DNA from: Acanthornis magna
Taxonomy: Eukaryota > Chordata > Aves > Passeriformes > Acanthizidae
Assembly: GCA_036785705.1 (NCBI GenBank)
Contig: JAWUZG010000007.1
Span: 186,001-250,000 of the forward strand
Direction: 5' to 3'
Length of the DNA: 64,000 nt
Positions 40,863 to 50,197 of the stretch are shown piece after piece. The notes under the pieces are model-generated. The model had not been told where the DNA came from and searched no databases. It saw only the letters and a program-made list of their open reading frames with translations. The position numbers were made by a program, and so were the translations under genes. Position 1 is the first letter of the stretch. Every line of letters starts with the position of its first letter.

Positions 40863-41709
40863 GCTCTCTTCCCCTTCGCTTTACATGAGGAAAAACCATG
40901 GAACACACCACAGAAATGGCTCAGGCACCAAGGTCTAGCTGAAGGGAGCCCTGTGCACGCCTGAGCTCCAGAGGGACTTGTTCTGCTTCAAACAGAGCCC
41001 CCGAGCTCAGCTTTACACACCTGAGAGCACCTGTACCAGTAATAAATGCAAAAATTCACCAAAATATCACCAGATTAAAAAACACAGTATTTTCTATTCA
41101 CCTTGTGACTTTCCAGGCCCCATCCCCATGCCGAGACCTCTTCCTGCCATCCCAAATCAGAGGGAAGAGTCCAAGAGGTGAAGCTTTCAAAAGCTGAATT
41201 CACCCTGTGGCATCATGAGAACCAGCAAAGAAAATACTGAACCTTCTCCTTTCCTTGGAAAGTTTTCAGACATTTCAGCTTCTCCCTCCATCAGACTCCA
41301 CAAATATCCTCCACACCTTCACACATCTGATCCTTTTGGCTCAGCTCTCAAATGTCAACATTCGTTTACCTCGTAATTAACATCATTACGAGCAGTGACA
41401 TTTTTCTCATCTTCCTGCTTGGGGTATTTTTTTGGTGTGTCCTGATGGTTTCTGTCAAGAGGCTGTTTTTTCACTCCCAGTTTTTTCCAAGTAACAGTAA
41501 AACCTTGTTCTTTCCTATGAGGAGCTGCTCTGTGTCCCAGGGATTGCTCCTGACGAGGCAGGGAGGGAGAGCACTGCTGGAAGCGCTCCGGCAACAGCTC
41601 TGCCTTCACATTAATCGCAATTCACAGAGAGTCCGTCTCCTCCCGTTAATTTTTCGTGGCTTGCCCTTGACGGTATTCCTCCTGGCATGGAATTTTCACC
41701 CACCAGGGC
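40863..41709. other. Stretch without a recognisable gene
   Basis: Nothing recognised. The composition falls back towards the AT-rich value, and the duplicated region begins at its end with AAACATGC. Confidence 0.5.
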
Positions 41710-42139
41710 AAACATGCATTTATTGAACAAATTCCGATATTGTTTTAACTCTGTTTCTGCTATGTGGGACATTTCTGAAGTTGAGTGGGGGTGAGGAAGT
41801 GAGCTTTAGCTACCTAAGAATACTGTTTTTGCAGTAGAAAGATTTGTAGACAGTGTAGACAACCTTTACATACTACTACCATATTCAGAAAAGATCCTTA
41901 AATGACCTATGCGCTGTGACTAACTCTTAGCTATTCTATATATGTCTATATATATAAAGGTATAGATCCATATCGCTATATAGATATGTCTATATGCATG
42001 TATGTGTACATATGTGTGTATATATAAATATAGATATATCTACATATGTATATATAGGTGTATATATACAGGTCACCATCCATTACACTCCTACAACAGA
42101 GGATACAGGAGAGAGGGGCACCTGCTCCTGATGTACTCT
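41710..42139 (-). other. Copy A 3' flank: poly(A) signal and TATG-rich array
   Basis: This aligns by eye with 49,344-49,735 of copy B. Shared landmarks are AAACATGCATTTATTGAACA, TTTCTGAAGTTGAGTGGGG, TTTTTGCAGTA and a following TA/TG-rich array (41,935-42,075). On the minus strand the first landmark contains AATAAA (41,719-41,724), and homology with copy B stops about 9 bases beyond it, close to where a transcript would be cleaved. Confidence 0.8.
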
Positions 42140-42605
42140 GCTGTGTCCAGCAGAGGATGGTCATGGACTGTGGGGCTGTGCAGGCCATGTGCAGGGCTCT
42201 CTGCCTCTGCAGCTCTGCCTCTGCCTGCCCTTGCCCCGTCCATGCTTCCTTCCTGCTCCTACTCTTCAGGTTATTCAAATGGCCCCCGGACCATAAGCAG
42301 GGCCTTCTTAACAACCTCTGTCTGGTAGCAATACTTTGCATCTAGCCACACCACAGCAGCAGCTGCTGGGTGCTCCTTCTTTCTTTTGCCAGAGCTGCCA
42401 GTGGAGGCTGAGGGCAGAGCCCTCAGTGCTCTCCAGACATGCCTCACCCATCTCCATCGAGCCGGGGTGTTGATCACTGTCGGTGCAGGAAGGCTTTGGG
42501 CGTGTCCTGCAGGTCTTTCTGCAGCTGTTGATTCCTCTGGGCTTAGCTCCCGGTCCTGCTCCTCCTCTGGGTATTCAAATGGTTTCTAGAGCACAAGCAC
42601 AGCCT

Positions 42606-43175
42606 TGTAGCAGCAGCAGTCGCTCCTGCGAGGCCGAAGCTGCCTGGCCTCTCCGGCTGCCTTCACCCGGGACAAGAGCCGCCGGCTCCCCGCAGACTCT
42701 ATCCAAAGTAGAGCTGCTCCTGGCGCGCGGACAGCCGCAGGTGCCGACGGTAAAGGAGGCGAAGACAAGGCAAAGGGTTGCGGGAGGGAGTCTCCTCCGT
42801 GCTCTCCTTTAATATAGGGGGTAGGGTACAGGGTGTTTGGGAGGGAGAGAGGAGGAGGAATCTCGGGGGAATGTCTCCGTGCAGCCAGTCTTAATGGGGA
42901 GAAACAACCAATGGGGAAAGAGACAAGAGGAGGGTACAAGAATCAAGGGTCCAGTAGAAACATAGGAAGGAGGGGTACAATAGACAATCACCAACAATAC
43001 AATCAACTTAACAAAAGGTTCGGGAAGAAGGGGAAGGTCCAGAGCCCTAGGCACGCCTCCTATCCAGACCAGGGGCAGGTCTCGGGCCCCTGAGCCCTCT
43101 CCTTACAGGGAGCTTCCCACCAGGGAGATGGAGCTGGCCTGGGAGGCTGAGACAACAAGGGGCAGACCAACCACA
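42606..43175 (-). mobile_element. Solo LTR inside copy A, CAGCCT duplication
   Basis: The insertion splits the sequence that in copy B reads CACAGCCTTCTTAAC. CAGCCT lies on both sides (42,600-42,605 and 43,176-43,181), and the element has TGTAGC...CCACA ends on the plus strand, so TG...CA termini. Orientation is minus, because its minus strand (TGTGGTTGGTCTGCCCC at the start, AAAGGAGAGC and CCCTTTGCC near the end) parallels the plus-strand LTR at 44,155-44,668. The AATAAA present in that relative is missing here, deleted between the GGAGAGC and CCCTTTGCC words. The frames within it are not genes. Confidence 0.85.
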
Positions 43176-44051
43176 CAGCCTTCTTAACCACCTCTGTCCG
43201 GTAGTAGTCTTTTGCATCCAGAATACCAGAGCATCAGCTGTGCGACTGTGCCTGGTATGTCCTGGGCTCTCTGTTCCTACTGCTGGACCTGTTACACTCG
43301 TCCCTTCATCAGGGCCTTGTTCCACATCCTTCTGTTCTTCCACATGCTCCTCAGATCCCTGGATCACAGTCATAACCCTGTTTAGGATCTCCTCTGGGAT
43401 GTGCTTGGCTGTGTCTGGGATAGCCAGGCCATCAGCTGTGGGTCTGTGTGCCCAATATGCCCGCCTCACTGCCTCTGCTGCTGTGTCTGTCAGTGCCCAT
43501 GTTGCACCCCTTCTGCGTTCCAGGTACTGTTGCTCTTCTGTCTGAGTCTTTGGGCCACCACTGCAACCTTGCTCATGACCTCCATGAAGATAGCCTGGGC
43601 TGTGTCCAGAACCAGTGCACAGGCTCTGGGCTGGCACTGTTCCTGCTCTCCTGTCCTGCGTATTGCAGTGAAGGCCTTTCGCAGAGCCCTTGGGGCACTC
43701 TTGAGGAAGGACATCCATTGCTCTCGAGCCAGGGCATCAATGACGGTAGGAGGACATATCTGAAGGCAGATCCTGGAGCTGTTCCTGCTTCTGTTGCTTT
43801 CTTCATGCTCACTTCCAGCTCTGGCTCTTCTCACAGCTGCTGGCCAGGGCCCTGTTTCACAGGTTGGTCCTTGCCCAGGCCCTCAGCCCTGGCAGACTGG
43901 GCTGCCGCTGGCAGAGCTATCTTCTCCTTCGTGGTCTTCATCCAAGGGACATTTCTTGTCCTGATATCCTTCCAGTGTGGCACTTGCTACTGTTCCCTCA
44001 TCTGTGGGGCAGCTGGGACATACCTCAGGACCAGTGTAGGAGCCTTTGTTG

Positions 44052-44154
44052 TGTGTGTCTCTCTCACTCTCTCTCTCGCTATCTATCTATCTATCCATCT
44101 ATCTATCTATCTGTCTGTCTATCTATCTGTCTGTCTGTCTGTCTGTCTATCTAC
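44052..44154. repeat. (TC)n/(TCTA)n/(TCTG)n microsatellite
   Basis: A TC-rich start passes into TCTA and TCTG units, ending at CTAC just before the LTR. The same TCTA series resumes beyond the LTR, so the element split one array. Confidence 0.93.
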
Positions 44155-44668
44155 TGCGGTGGTCCGCCCCTCTGCCTCCCAGGCTGACGCTCTTTTCAGG
44201 GGAGGGGAGCCTTGCCTGAGCGGGAGAGATTCTGAGTCTGCCTCCGCCTCCCAGGCCAGCTCTGCCCACCTTGGGAGCTGGGTCCGCCCCTGGCGTGTGG
44301 GGTAAGGTGTGCCCAGGGCTCAGGATCCGCCCATCCCTCCAGACCTTTCCATTCCGTTATGTATGTGATTGGTTCATTTGAATTGCACCCCACCCTCTTA
44401 TGTAATGATTGGTTCTGTTCGCTTGTACCCACCCTCTCCCTCTTTCCCTATTGGTTGTCCTTCCCCGTACTTAACCAGCTGCACCCTGCAGTCGGTGCCT
44501 CCTTTTCTCCGGTACCCTTCGTGGGTGCAGGGGAGATGGTTGGCCCTCTCCCTGCTCTCCCTCCCGACCACCCTTACCCCTCACCCTGATAAAGGAGAGC
44601 TTGGGGAGAGAACAATAAACTCCTGCCACCCTTTGCCTCGTCGACCTCCTTTTATTTTTACGACTACA
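44155..44668 (+). mobile_element. Solo LTR inside a TCTA microsatellite
   Basis: It begins TGCGGTGGTCCGCCCC and ends ACGACTACA, i.e. TG...CA. Inside are ATTGG (inverted CCAAT) words at about 44,369, 44,409 and 44,451, and AATAAA at 44,619-44,624 followed by CTCCTGCCACCCTTTGCC. The start and end match the reverse-oriented LTR at 42,606-43,175, so the two are one family. Both flanks are the TCTA array, which hides any exact target duplication. No internal retroviral genes are present. Confidence 0.82.
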
Positions 44669-44669
44669 A

Positions 44670-44715
<46 letters not shown>

Positions 44716-45015
44716 GTCTATCTATCTATCTCTCTCTCTCTCTCTCTATCTAAACTATGTGTACGTATGCACACATATACAAATATAAGTACATGTATAA
44801 AGGTACATATAAAGGTATATGTATAGGGACATATATATTGAGGTGTATATACAGGTGTATTTAGGTACATACAGGTATAGATGCATGTATGCAGACATAT
44901 AAATATGTACATGTGTGTACATGTGTGTATATAGAAACACAGATACATAGATATATATACATATATTCATAGGTGCATGTATATATATAGATACATATGT
45001 ACATAGGCCACAATC
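44669..45015. repeat. (TCTA)n plus TA/TG-rich array
   Basis: TCTA units to about 44,730, then TCTC units, then about 260 bp of ACATATA/GTATAT-type sequence ending TACATAGGCCACAATCCATT. The end resembles TACAGGTCACCATCCATTAC at 42,067-42,086, so the array is the same kind that follows the 3' end of the gene copies. Confidence 0.88.
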
Positions 45016-45421
45016 CATTACGTGGACCAGCATAGGAGGCTTTGTTGTCCTCCAAGCCCATGGAATTGACCCAATGCAGGACACAAAATGACCCAATGTC
45101 ATCTGTCACTAGGCACAGCTCGGTCTCTGTTGCATCCTCCCCTTCCTACTCAAAAAGCTCAGCACCAAGGGCTTCCTCCCACTCCTCATCCTCACACAGC
45201 TCTGGACCAACAGCTCTTCACACTCCTGCTCCTTGCTCAAGGCCACTGGCTCACTGGCTGCAGCTTGGGCTCCCAGCCGCTCCAGTGTCACTCTATTGTC
45301 TGCAGTGCCCTCAGTGAATCTCCTAGGTGTCACCTGTGGCTGCTGTGGTGCAGTGTAGCCAATCACCCATGGGAGGCTTGTGGTCCTGTCCTGTCCTGTC
45401 TCAGGCTGTGCCATTCTGGCG

Positions 45422-45919
45422 TTGGTGACCTTCATTTCGGGTAAAAGGTTTTGTGCAAATTATGACATCTGTTTTGCAATGTCTTTTTTGTGCCACTCCA
45501 CTAAGTCAGATTTCCTGTGTATCATCAACTATCTCTACGACAGTTGAGTGGATCAGTGGTGTAAAATATTCTCATTGAGTTCATTAAATGAGCATAAATG
45601 TCTCCCTAATTAGCCAGCCCAGCACAGAAGGAGTGAATATGTGACTCAGCCGAAGGCAGAGTATAAAATCGAGAAGACTAGAAAGGAACTTCAAAGAGAG
45701 CAATGGGCTCCAGCTGGCTTCAGCCATTCTTTCAGCTGGCGTGCCTCCCCAGAGACTGAAGTCACTCAGGGTTGTGATGGTGAGTAGCTGACAGGGAATG
45801 GTAATGGGAGTCACACTGGTATGGTATCTCACCTGTGCCTGGCAATTGCTGTCTTTTGCTAACAGTATTGTATATTTTTATTGTGGTTTTTGTATCACTC
45901 TGTAAAATCAGAAATCCCA
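45422..45919. repeat. Segmental duplicate of 54,882-55,380
   Basis: The two segments align directly in the same orientation from TGACCTTCATTTC to AATCAGAAATCCC. Shared words include CCACTCCACTAAGTCAGATT, GTTGAGTGGATCAGTGGTGT and GGCTCCAGCTGGCTTCAGCC. A minus-strand 82-codon frame (45,584-45,832) is open in both copies with few residue changes, but the plus-strand promoter-like arrangement is an equally good reason for the conservation. After AAATCCC the two copies diverge completely. Confidence 0.9.
45661..45785 (+). promoter_or_regulatory. Putative TATA promoter and first exon with splice donor
   Basis: GTATAAAA (45,661-45,668) is followed about 110 bases on by GATG|GTGAGTAG (GT at 45,780), a near-consensus splice donor. 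Between them a short frame begins ATGGGCTCCAGC and stops after 18 codons, so the piece would be a mostly non-coding first exon. Copy B keeps the donor (GT at 55,243), but its TATA site reads CATGAAAT. No acceptor or downstream exon is recognisable, so this is inference from signal spacing. Confidence 0.35.
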
Positions 45920-45927
45920 TATAATAT

Positions 45928-46386
45928 TGAAAGGAGTAAGGGAGTGTCTTTACAAACAAACTGCTGGTAAGATAAGACCGAGACTGAGAGATAGAAGAAA
46001 CAAGGGGAAGGATTTCCATAGGAATTCCATTAATTGACTCACCCAAGACTGTGTTAATAAACTACAGGAACAGAGACATAAGAAAAAGAAGAAAGAGGGG
46101 CTTGTATGGAGGGTGTCTGCATTAGGGGTGATGTGTATTACTTGTGTCTGCATTAGGCGTTCCAGGGAGTCTGTACCTCTCAAGTACCTCAGCCAGTGGG
46201 GAAAAGAGAGAGGGAACCTGCAGCCGGGAAATAAGGATAAAAAGAGGCTGTGTCCTCTAGCAATTCGAGAGACCCCATGGGTATTGCTCATGACCTCTCC
46301 CTTTATTCACGAATAAAGTTACAGGACCCCTCTGTCTTCTTTTAGGACATAAACCTCTGGTGTTGGCGGATTAATTTTTCCTGACA
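45928..46386 (+). mobile_element. Solo LTR with ATAT flanks
   Basis: It runs from TGAAAGGAGTAAGGG to ATTTTTCCTGACA (TG...CA). ATAT lies on both sides (45,924-45,927 and 46,387-46,390). Inside, GGATAAAAAGAGG (about 46,235) acts as a TATA-like box and AATAAA lies at 46,312-46,317, giving plus orientation and a U3-R-U5 layout. No internal genes are adjacent. A short echo of its end (AATTTTTCCTGACA) occurs again at about 46,407-46,420. A 4-bp duplication would fit an ERV1-type element, but it is short and could be chance. Confidence 0.75.
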
Positions 46387-46555
46387 ATATCAAGGATTGA
46401 CAATATCAATTTTTCCTGACATTATCTTCAAATGAGTGAAGTTGTATGAGTGATCACAGCTTCCACATGTGGAATATCTAATAGGATCTGGTGAGAGAGC
46501 ACTGGGCTCTGACATCTGCCTGGCTAAATGCTCTTGCCGTGAACAATTCCTTTAG

Positions 46556-47290
46556 GGCGGAATACACGCCGGGAGCTCTCTCCCCGCGGCAGGCTTCGCC
46601 TGGCCCCGGTCAGGGCACAGAAAGCCTTCCCCGGCCGGGCTGGAAGCGACCCCCACTTGCCGGGGGCACATCCCCGGATGCCCGGGAAAAAATGCTCGGG
46701 AAATCGAGCTAGGGAGGAGCCTGAGCGCAGAGCAGCACTGAGCTCCACACAGCCGCCGCCATTTTCTCGGGCTCTGTGAGGGAGCAGCTTTCGCCTGCAG
46801 GCTCAGCTCGGCTCCCCTCCCTCCCTCGCTCCCTCGCTCGCCTTTTCCTCCCGGCGGGCGGTGCTGCTTCTTCCCGGGCTGTGTTCCCTGTCCGCCCCTG
46901 CCCTGCACTGCTTTGCCGTTTCCCCGAGGCAGCTCCGTGGCCGCCACAGCCTCGTGCTCTGCTGTTTCCCCGGCGGAGCAGCCGCCGCTGCCGCTGCCAA
47001 GAGCCGCGCCCCGAGCCTGCCAGCCGCAGCTGCTCCCCGAGCGTGCCCGTGGCCACGGCAGGCTGTTCTTCACCCACGGCAGGGACACGCAGCTGCTGCT
47101 GGTGGCAAATGGCGCCCAGCCGCTGCCAAGAGCCGCGCGGGCTCAGCGCAGCTCTGCACGAACGCTGCTCTGCCCCGCAGACACCAAGGGGCGCCGCGGC
47201 TACAGCGGAGCGCTGGCCCTGCCTTCCATTTCTCCCTCCGCCTCTGGTCTCCTCTCTTTGCTCCCTTTGCTATCCCCGTCCCGTATGTGA
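46556..47290. promoter_or_regulatory. CpG island with YY1-type AAAATGGCGGC
   Basis: CpG dinucleotides are dense here and nearly absent outside. On the minus strand, AAAATGGCGGCGG (around 46,762) combines a YY1-type motif with a start codon, as in many housekeeping promoters. The frame from that ATG (46,762-46,709) lasts only 17 codons and shows no clean splice donor. Positions 46,697-47,067 are repeated in inverted orientation at 55,386-55,764. It may be a promoter and first exon, or part of an unrecognised element. The many long frames on both strands reflect GC content. Confidence 0.6.
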
Positions 47291-47314
47291 GAAAGAACCT
47301 CTCACGATTTCGAT

Positions 47315-47703
47315 TGTAAGGAATTTATAAACTCATTAACATCGTTAACACAATAGGAGGCTTGGAAGAGCTGTTTGCCATGCACAAACCACTACATAAC
47401 GCATGGGGTAGCTCTGCCAAATGACCTCGTAGGCTCTGTCGGTATATTTTATACCCCGCACACCCCGCCCGTCACCGCCCCTATGCTGTCCCTCTAGGTC
47501 TGAGATGATTGGCTGGAGATTGCGTTAGTCCTTTTAATTGGCTCGTTGCTTGCATTCTGCTGTCCCGAGTCTTGCCATAGGCTCGGACCCCAGCCAATGG
47601 TCTTCTTGCTTTCACCCCCCTGAGCCTAAGCCCCACCAGAGCTCCTCCTTCAATTACATCACCAGACTTCCCGAAACTTCCAAGCCTCCTTGTCAGATTG
47701 ACA
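47315..47703 (-). mobile_element. Putative solo LTR
   Basis: Read on the minus strand it begins TGTCAATCTGACAAGG, has two CCAAT boxes (GCCAATCATC and GAGCCAATTAAA) plus ACCATTGGC, then GGGTATAAAATATACC as a TATA box, and ends AATTCCTTACA. Promoter elements in this order with TG...CA ends make an LTR likely. I found no target duplication and no clear AATAAA, so the limits are less certain than for the other LTRs. Confidence 0.6.
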
Positions 47704-49343
47704 ATACATGAAACCTAAAATGGAGACAGCACCGGTTCAAAACATCTGATAACCCCCAAGAAACTCTGTACACAACAACAACCATTAGCAACACTCATCA
47801 ATCAAACTCATCTAAGCAACCAATCTTCACATATGAAAGCCAACCTTAATGGTTTGTTTTTAACATGTAGGAACACCTATTTTTCTTTTTCATAAACAGT
47901 TGTCAGATATAATATTGCCGCACTTGCGCTTTATTTTCGTCTGAGAAATCTATCGAAAAGTATCCTCCCAGACTCCTGTTTTAAGACAGAATGGGACAAA
48001 GATATTGTGGGAAAGAGTTCAGAAGAACGAGTATACCCAAAAAAGCCTTAGCTTTAATACCCCTAGCGAATTCTGCTCTGCAGCGATAAAACTTGGAAAA
48101 AAGGCTCATGAACTAAATTAGCAAGGTTGGTTATATACAAGAAAAACTTAGAAACTGAAATTCATATAGTTAACTCTGCAAGTATCTTCTAACCCTGCGA
48201 CTTCATTTGAAAGATTTACTCCTGAAAAAAAAAATTATCTAAGGTTTAGATTTCCCTTGCACAATCAAATTCAACTATAAATTCAACTCTGTTTTGTCAA
48301 AATAAGCATAGAACTGCAACAATATGATGAAAAATTATTGTGTTGAATTTCAATATTGAAACCCTGACAGAACTAGAATTTTTCTTTCTATATTGGTGCA
48401 AATTTGTTTTTTCTGTCTCTTAAAACTGTGAATTCTTATGCTAAATAAGAGGCCTTGAAATCTGTAATCTCTTTCCTTTTCTTCCCTGAGCTCAAAGAAA
48501 TGGAATGGTGAGGTTTAATTTATTATTTCCATATCTTCCTCGTTAACTGCAATGGTGCTTCCAGATGGAATTCTTTGTCGGTTGAAATTGTTTATAAACT
48601 TGGTGTCCAAGTTCAAAGTAAGTGAAATACTCAGGCTTGTATTGTTACAGAGGTCACCTAAACATAGGGAGTCTCCTGTTTGGTGCTAAGCCACTCCACA
48701 GGCAAAAGAAACCCACACCGCCAAACAAACCAACAAAGAAAAAGACCCAACACAAACTAAGACCAACAAGGTGATGGTATTTATTAATGAAGGAAACAAT
48801 CTGTTATTTTAAAATAGGTGGTAATGTTTTCATTCTCTTCTGATTTTTGTGCTGAATATAAAATAAAACCATGTTTGAGTAGGAGGGAGATTGCAACATC
48901 TTTTGCCAGGTAAGGGAGCATGAAGAAACACATTTCTGTATGAAGATTAAGTATTGTAAACTTCTGTAATGGTTGGAACAACATGTGACTAATGAATTGA
49001 GGTAGAGATTTGTCTCTTGGTGTTTAAAAATTCATTCAGAATTGTAAAAAGAGTTCTTTCTTCTGTTGAAATAGATGGCGTTATGCTAGGTGGTAGTCTT
49101 GGTTAATTATCCTGGCCCTACAAATTTACCAGAGAAATCCTTTACCTTGCTGTAGATCTGAATTGCCTTGAACACTACTGAGAAGGCTCCGATCAGGAAG
49201 GGAAATGGAACAGTAGTGAGGCTTCCTTCTGAAGGAAACTTACAGTGACAGTACAAACCCTCTTGTCTGTGTCACCTAAGCAAATACCCAGATTCTTGTA
49301 CATTGGGGTGAAAAAAGTTACAGCAGACTTCATAACATTCAGA
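47704..49343. other. AT-rich stretch without a recognisable gene
   Basis: No gene. At 47,891-47,918 the words CATAAACAGTTGTCAGATAT and AATATTG match the sequence at 58,190-58,219, suggesting a remnant of the same LTR-type 3' end. Confidence 0.5.
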
Positions 49344-49735
49344 AAACATGCATTTATTGAACAAGTTCCTGTATTTTTCTAACTCTGTTGCTGCTATGCT
49401 GGATATTTCTGAAGTTGAGTGGGGTGAGGAAGTGAGTTTTAGCTACTGAAGAATACTATTTTTGCAGTAAAATTTGTAGACAAGCTACGCACACTACTAC
49501 TACACTAAAAAATGATGCTCAAATAACCTATATGCGGTGATTAACTAACTCTTAGGGGTGCTACATATGTTTATATATATATATATGTGTATATTTGTGT
49601 ATCTATATATCTATGTGTATATGTATGTGTACGTATGTGTATATATATAAATAAGGGTGTATGTATAAAAGTGTATATATAGGGGTCTGTGTATATATGT
49701 ATGTCTATGTATGTGAAGTAGTCATTGTCTATTAA
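49344..49735 (-). terminator. 3' flank of the gene: AATAAA and TATG-rich array
   Basis: On the minus strand, downstream of the coding frame, AATAAA lies at 49,353-49,358. The sequence between it and the gene includes a TATATA/TGTGTA-rich array (49,565-49,715). The same arrangement follows copy A. The signal lies about 0.85 kb past the stop codon, so the 3' untranslated region would hold the decayed fourth repeat and the array. Confidence 0.55.
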
Positions 49736-49924
49736 AGGCCTGCAGGAGAGGAAGGTACAGGAGAGAGGAGCCTCACTCCTGCCGTACTCTGCTGTGTCCA
49801 GCAGAGGATGGTCATGGACTGTGGGGCTGTGCAGGCCATGTGCAGGGCTCTCTGCCTCTGCAGCTCTGCCTCTGCCTGCCCTTGCCCCGTCCATGCTTCC
49901 TTCCTGCTCCTACTCTTCTTCAGG

Positions 49925-50197
49925 CTATTCAAATGGTCCCTGGACCATAAGAAAGGCCTTCTCACTGGTATCAGTCCGTATGTAGTGTTTGGGATCCAGC
50001 CACACCACAGCATCAGCTGGGGGACTGTCTGCCTCTTCCGTAGGGATGACACATCCCTACTGTGCTCCAAATCTTGCTGTTCCATGTGTCCTCGGCGCTC
50101 TCCAGACAAGCTTCAGCCATCTCCTTCCAGCCAGGGTGTTGATGATTGTGAGTGCACAAAGCCTTTGGGCACATCCTTCAGGACTTTCTGCAGCTGT
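49925..50197 (-). pseudogene. Decayed continuation: end of unit 3 and unit 4 of the 102-residue repeat
   Basis: Reading on past the stop at 50,198-50,200 in the same frame gives residues clearly matching the repeat: NTLAGRRWLKLVW (compare NTPARWRWLRHVW), then AVVWLDPKHY (compare APVFLDAKDY), then AFLMVQGPFE. One further stop lies between, and the segment ends with TAG at 49,925-49,927. Copy A ends at the same place with TAA, so GPFE-stop was probably the ancestral C-terminus. Confidence 0.8.

Larger units (their letters stand above)
42140..45440 (-). pseudogene. Decayed paralogue (copy A) of the repeat-rich gene
   Basis: Minus-strand segments match the intact copy at 50,198-52,873 piecewise. 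45,435-45,016 matches the part around SLPWTIGYTAPQQPQVTPRR. 44,050-43,180 matches the middle (for example GATCALTDTAAE, seen here as GATWALTDTAAE). 42,605-42,140 matches the C-terminal repeats (NTPARWRW, RALRALPSAS, EVVKKA). Breaks include frameshifts (a one-base loss near 43,221), an in-frame stop near 42,586, loss of the acidic-repeat part, a deletion in the middle, and two LTR insertions. Only about two of the 102-residue units remain, against four in copy B including a decayed one. The promoter and N-terminal part found in copy B are absent. The last unit ends GPFE followed by TAA, at the site where the decayed fourth unit of copy B has TAG. It may be two overlapping remnants rather than one (see findings). 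Confidence 0.85.

Noticed and set aside
41935..42075. TA/TG-rich array considered as a telomere- or centromere-type satellite
   Set aside because: Units are irregular TATG/TATA words with no fixed period, and similar arrays follow both gene copies; it is a microsatellite-like flank.
43448..44305. 285-codon plus-strand frame
   Set aside because: It runs antisense through the decayed copy A, the TCTA microsatellite and an LTR; composite of unrelated sequences.
46776..47330. Long frames on both strands of the CpG island (and at 55,298-55,856)
   Set aside because: High GC leaves nearly all frames open. The two island copies do not favour one frame beyond the 17-codon one.
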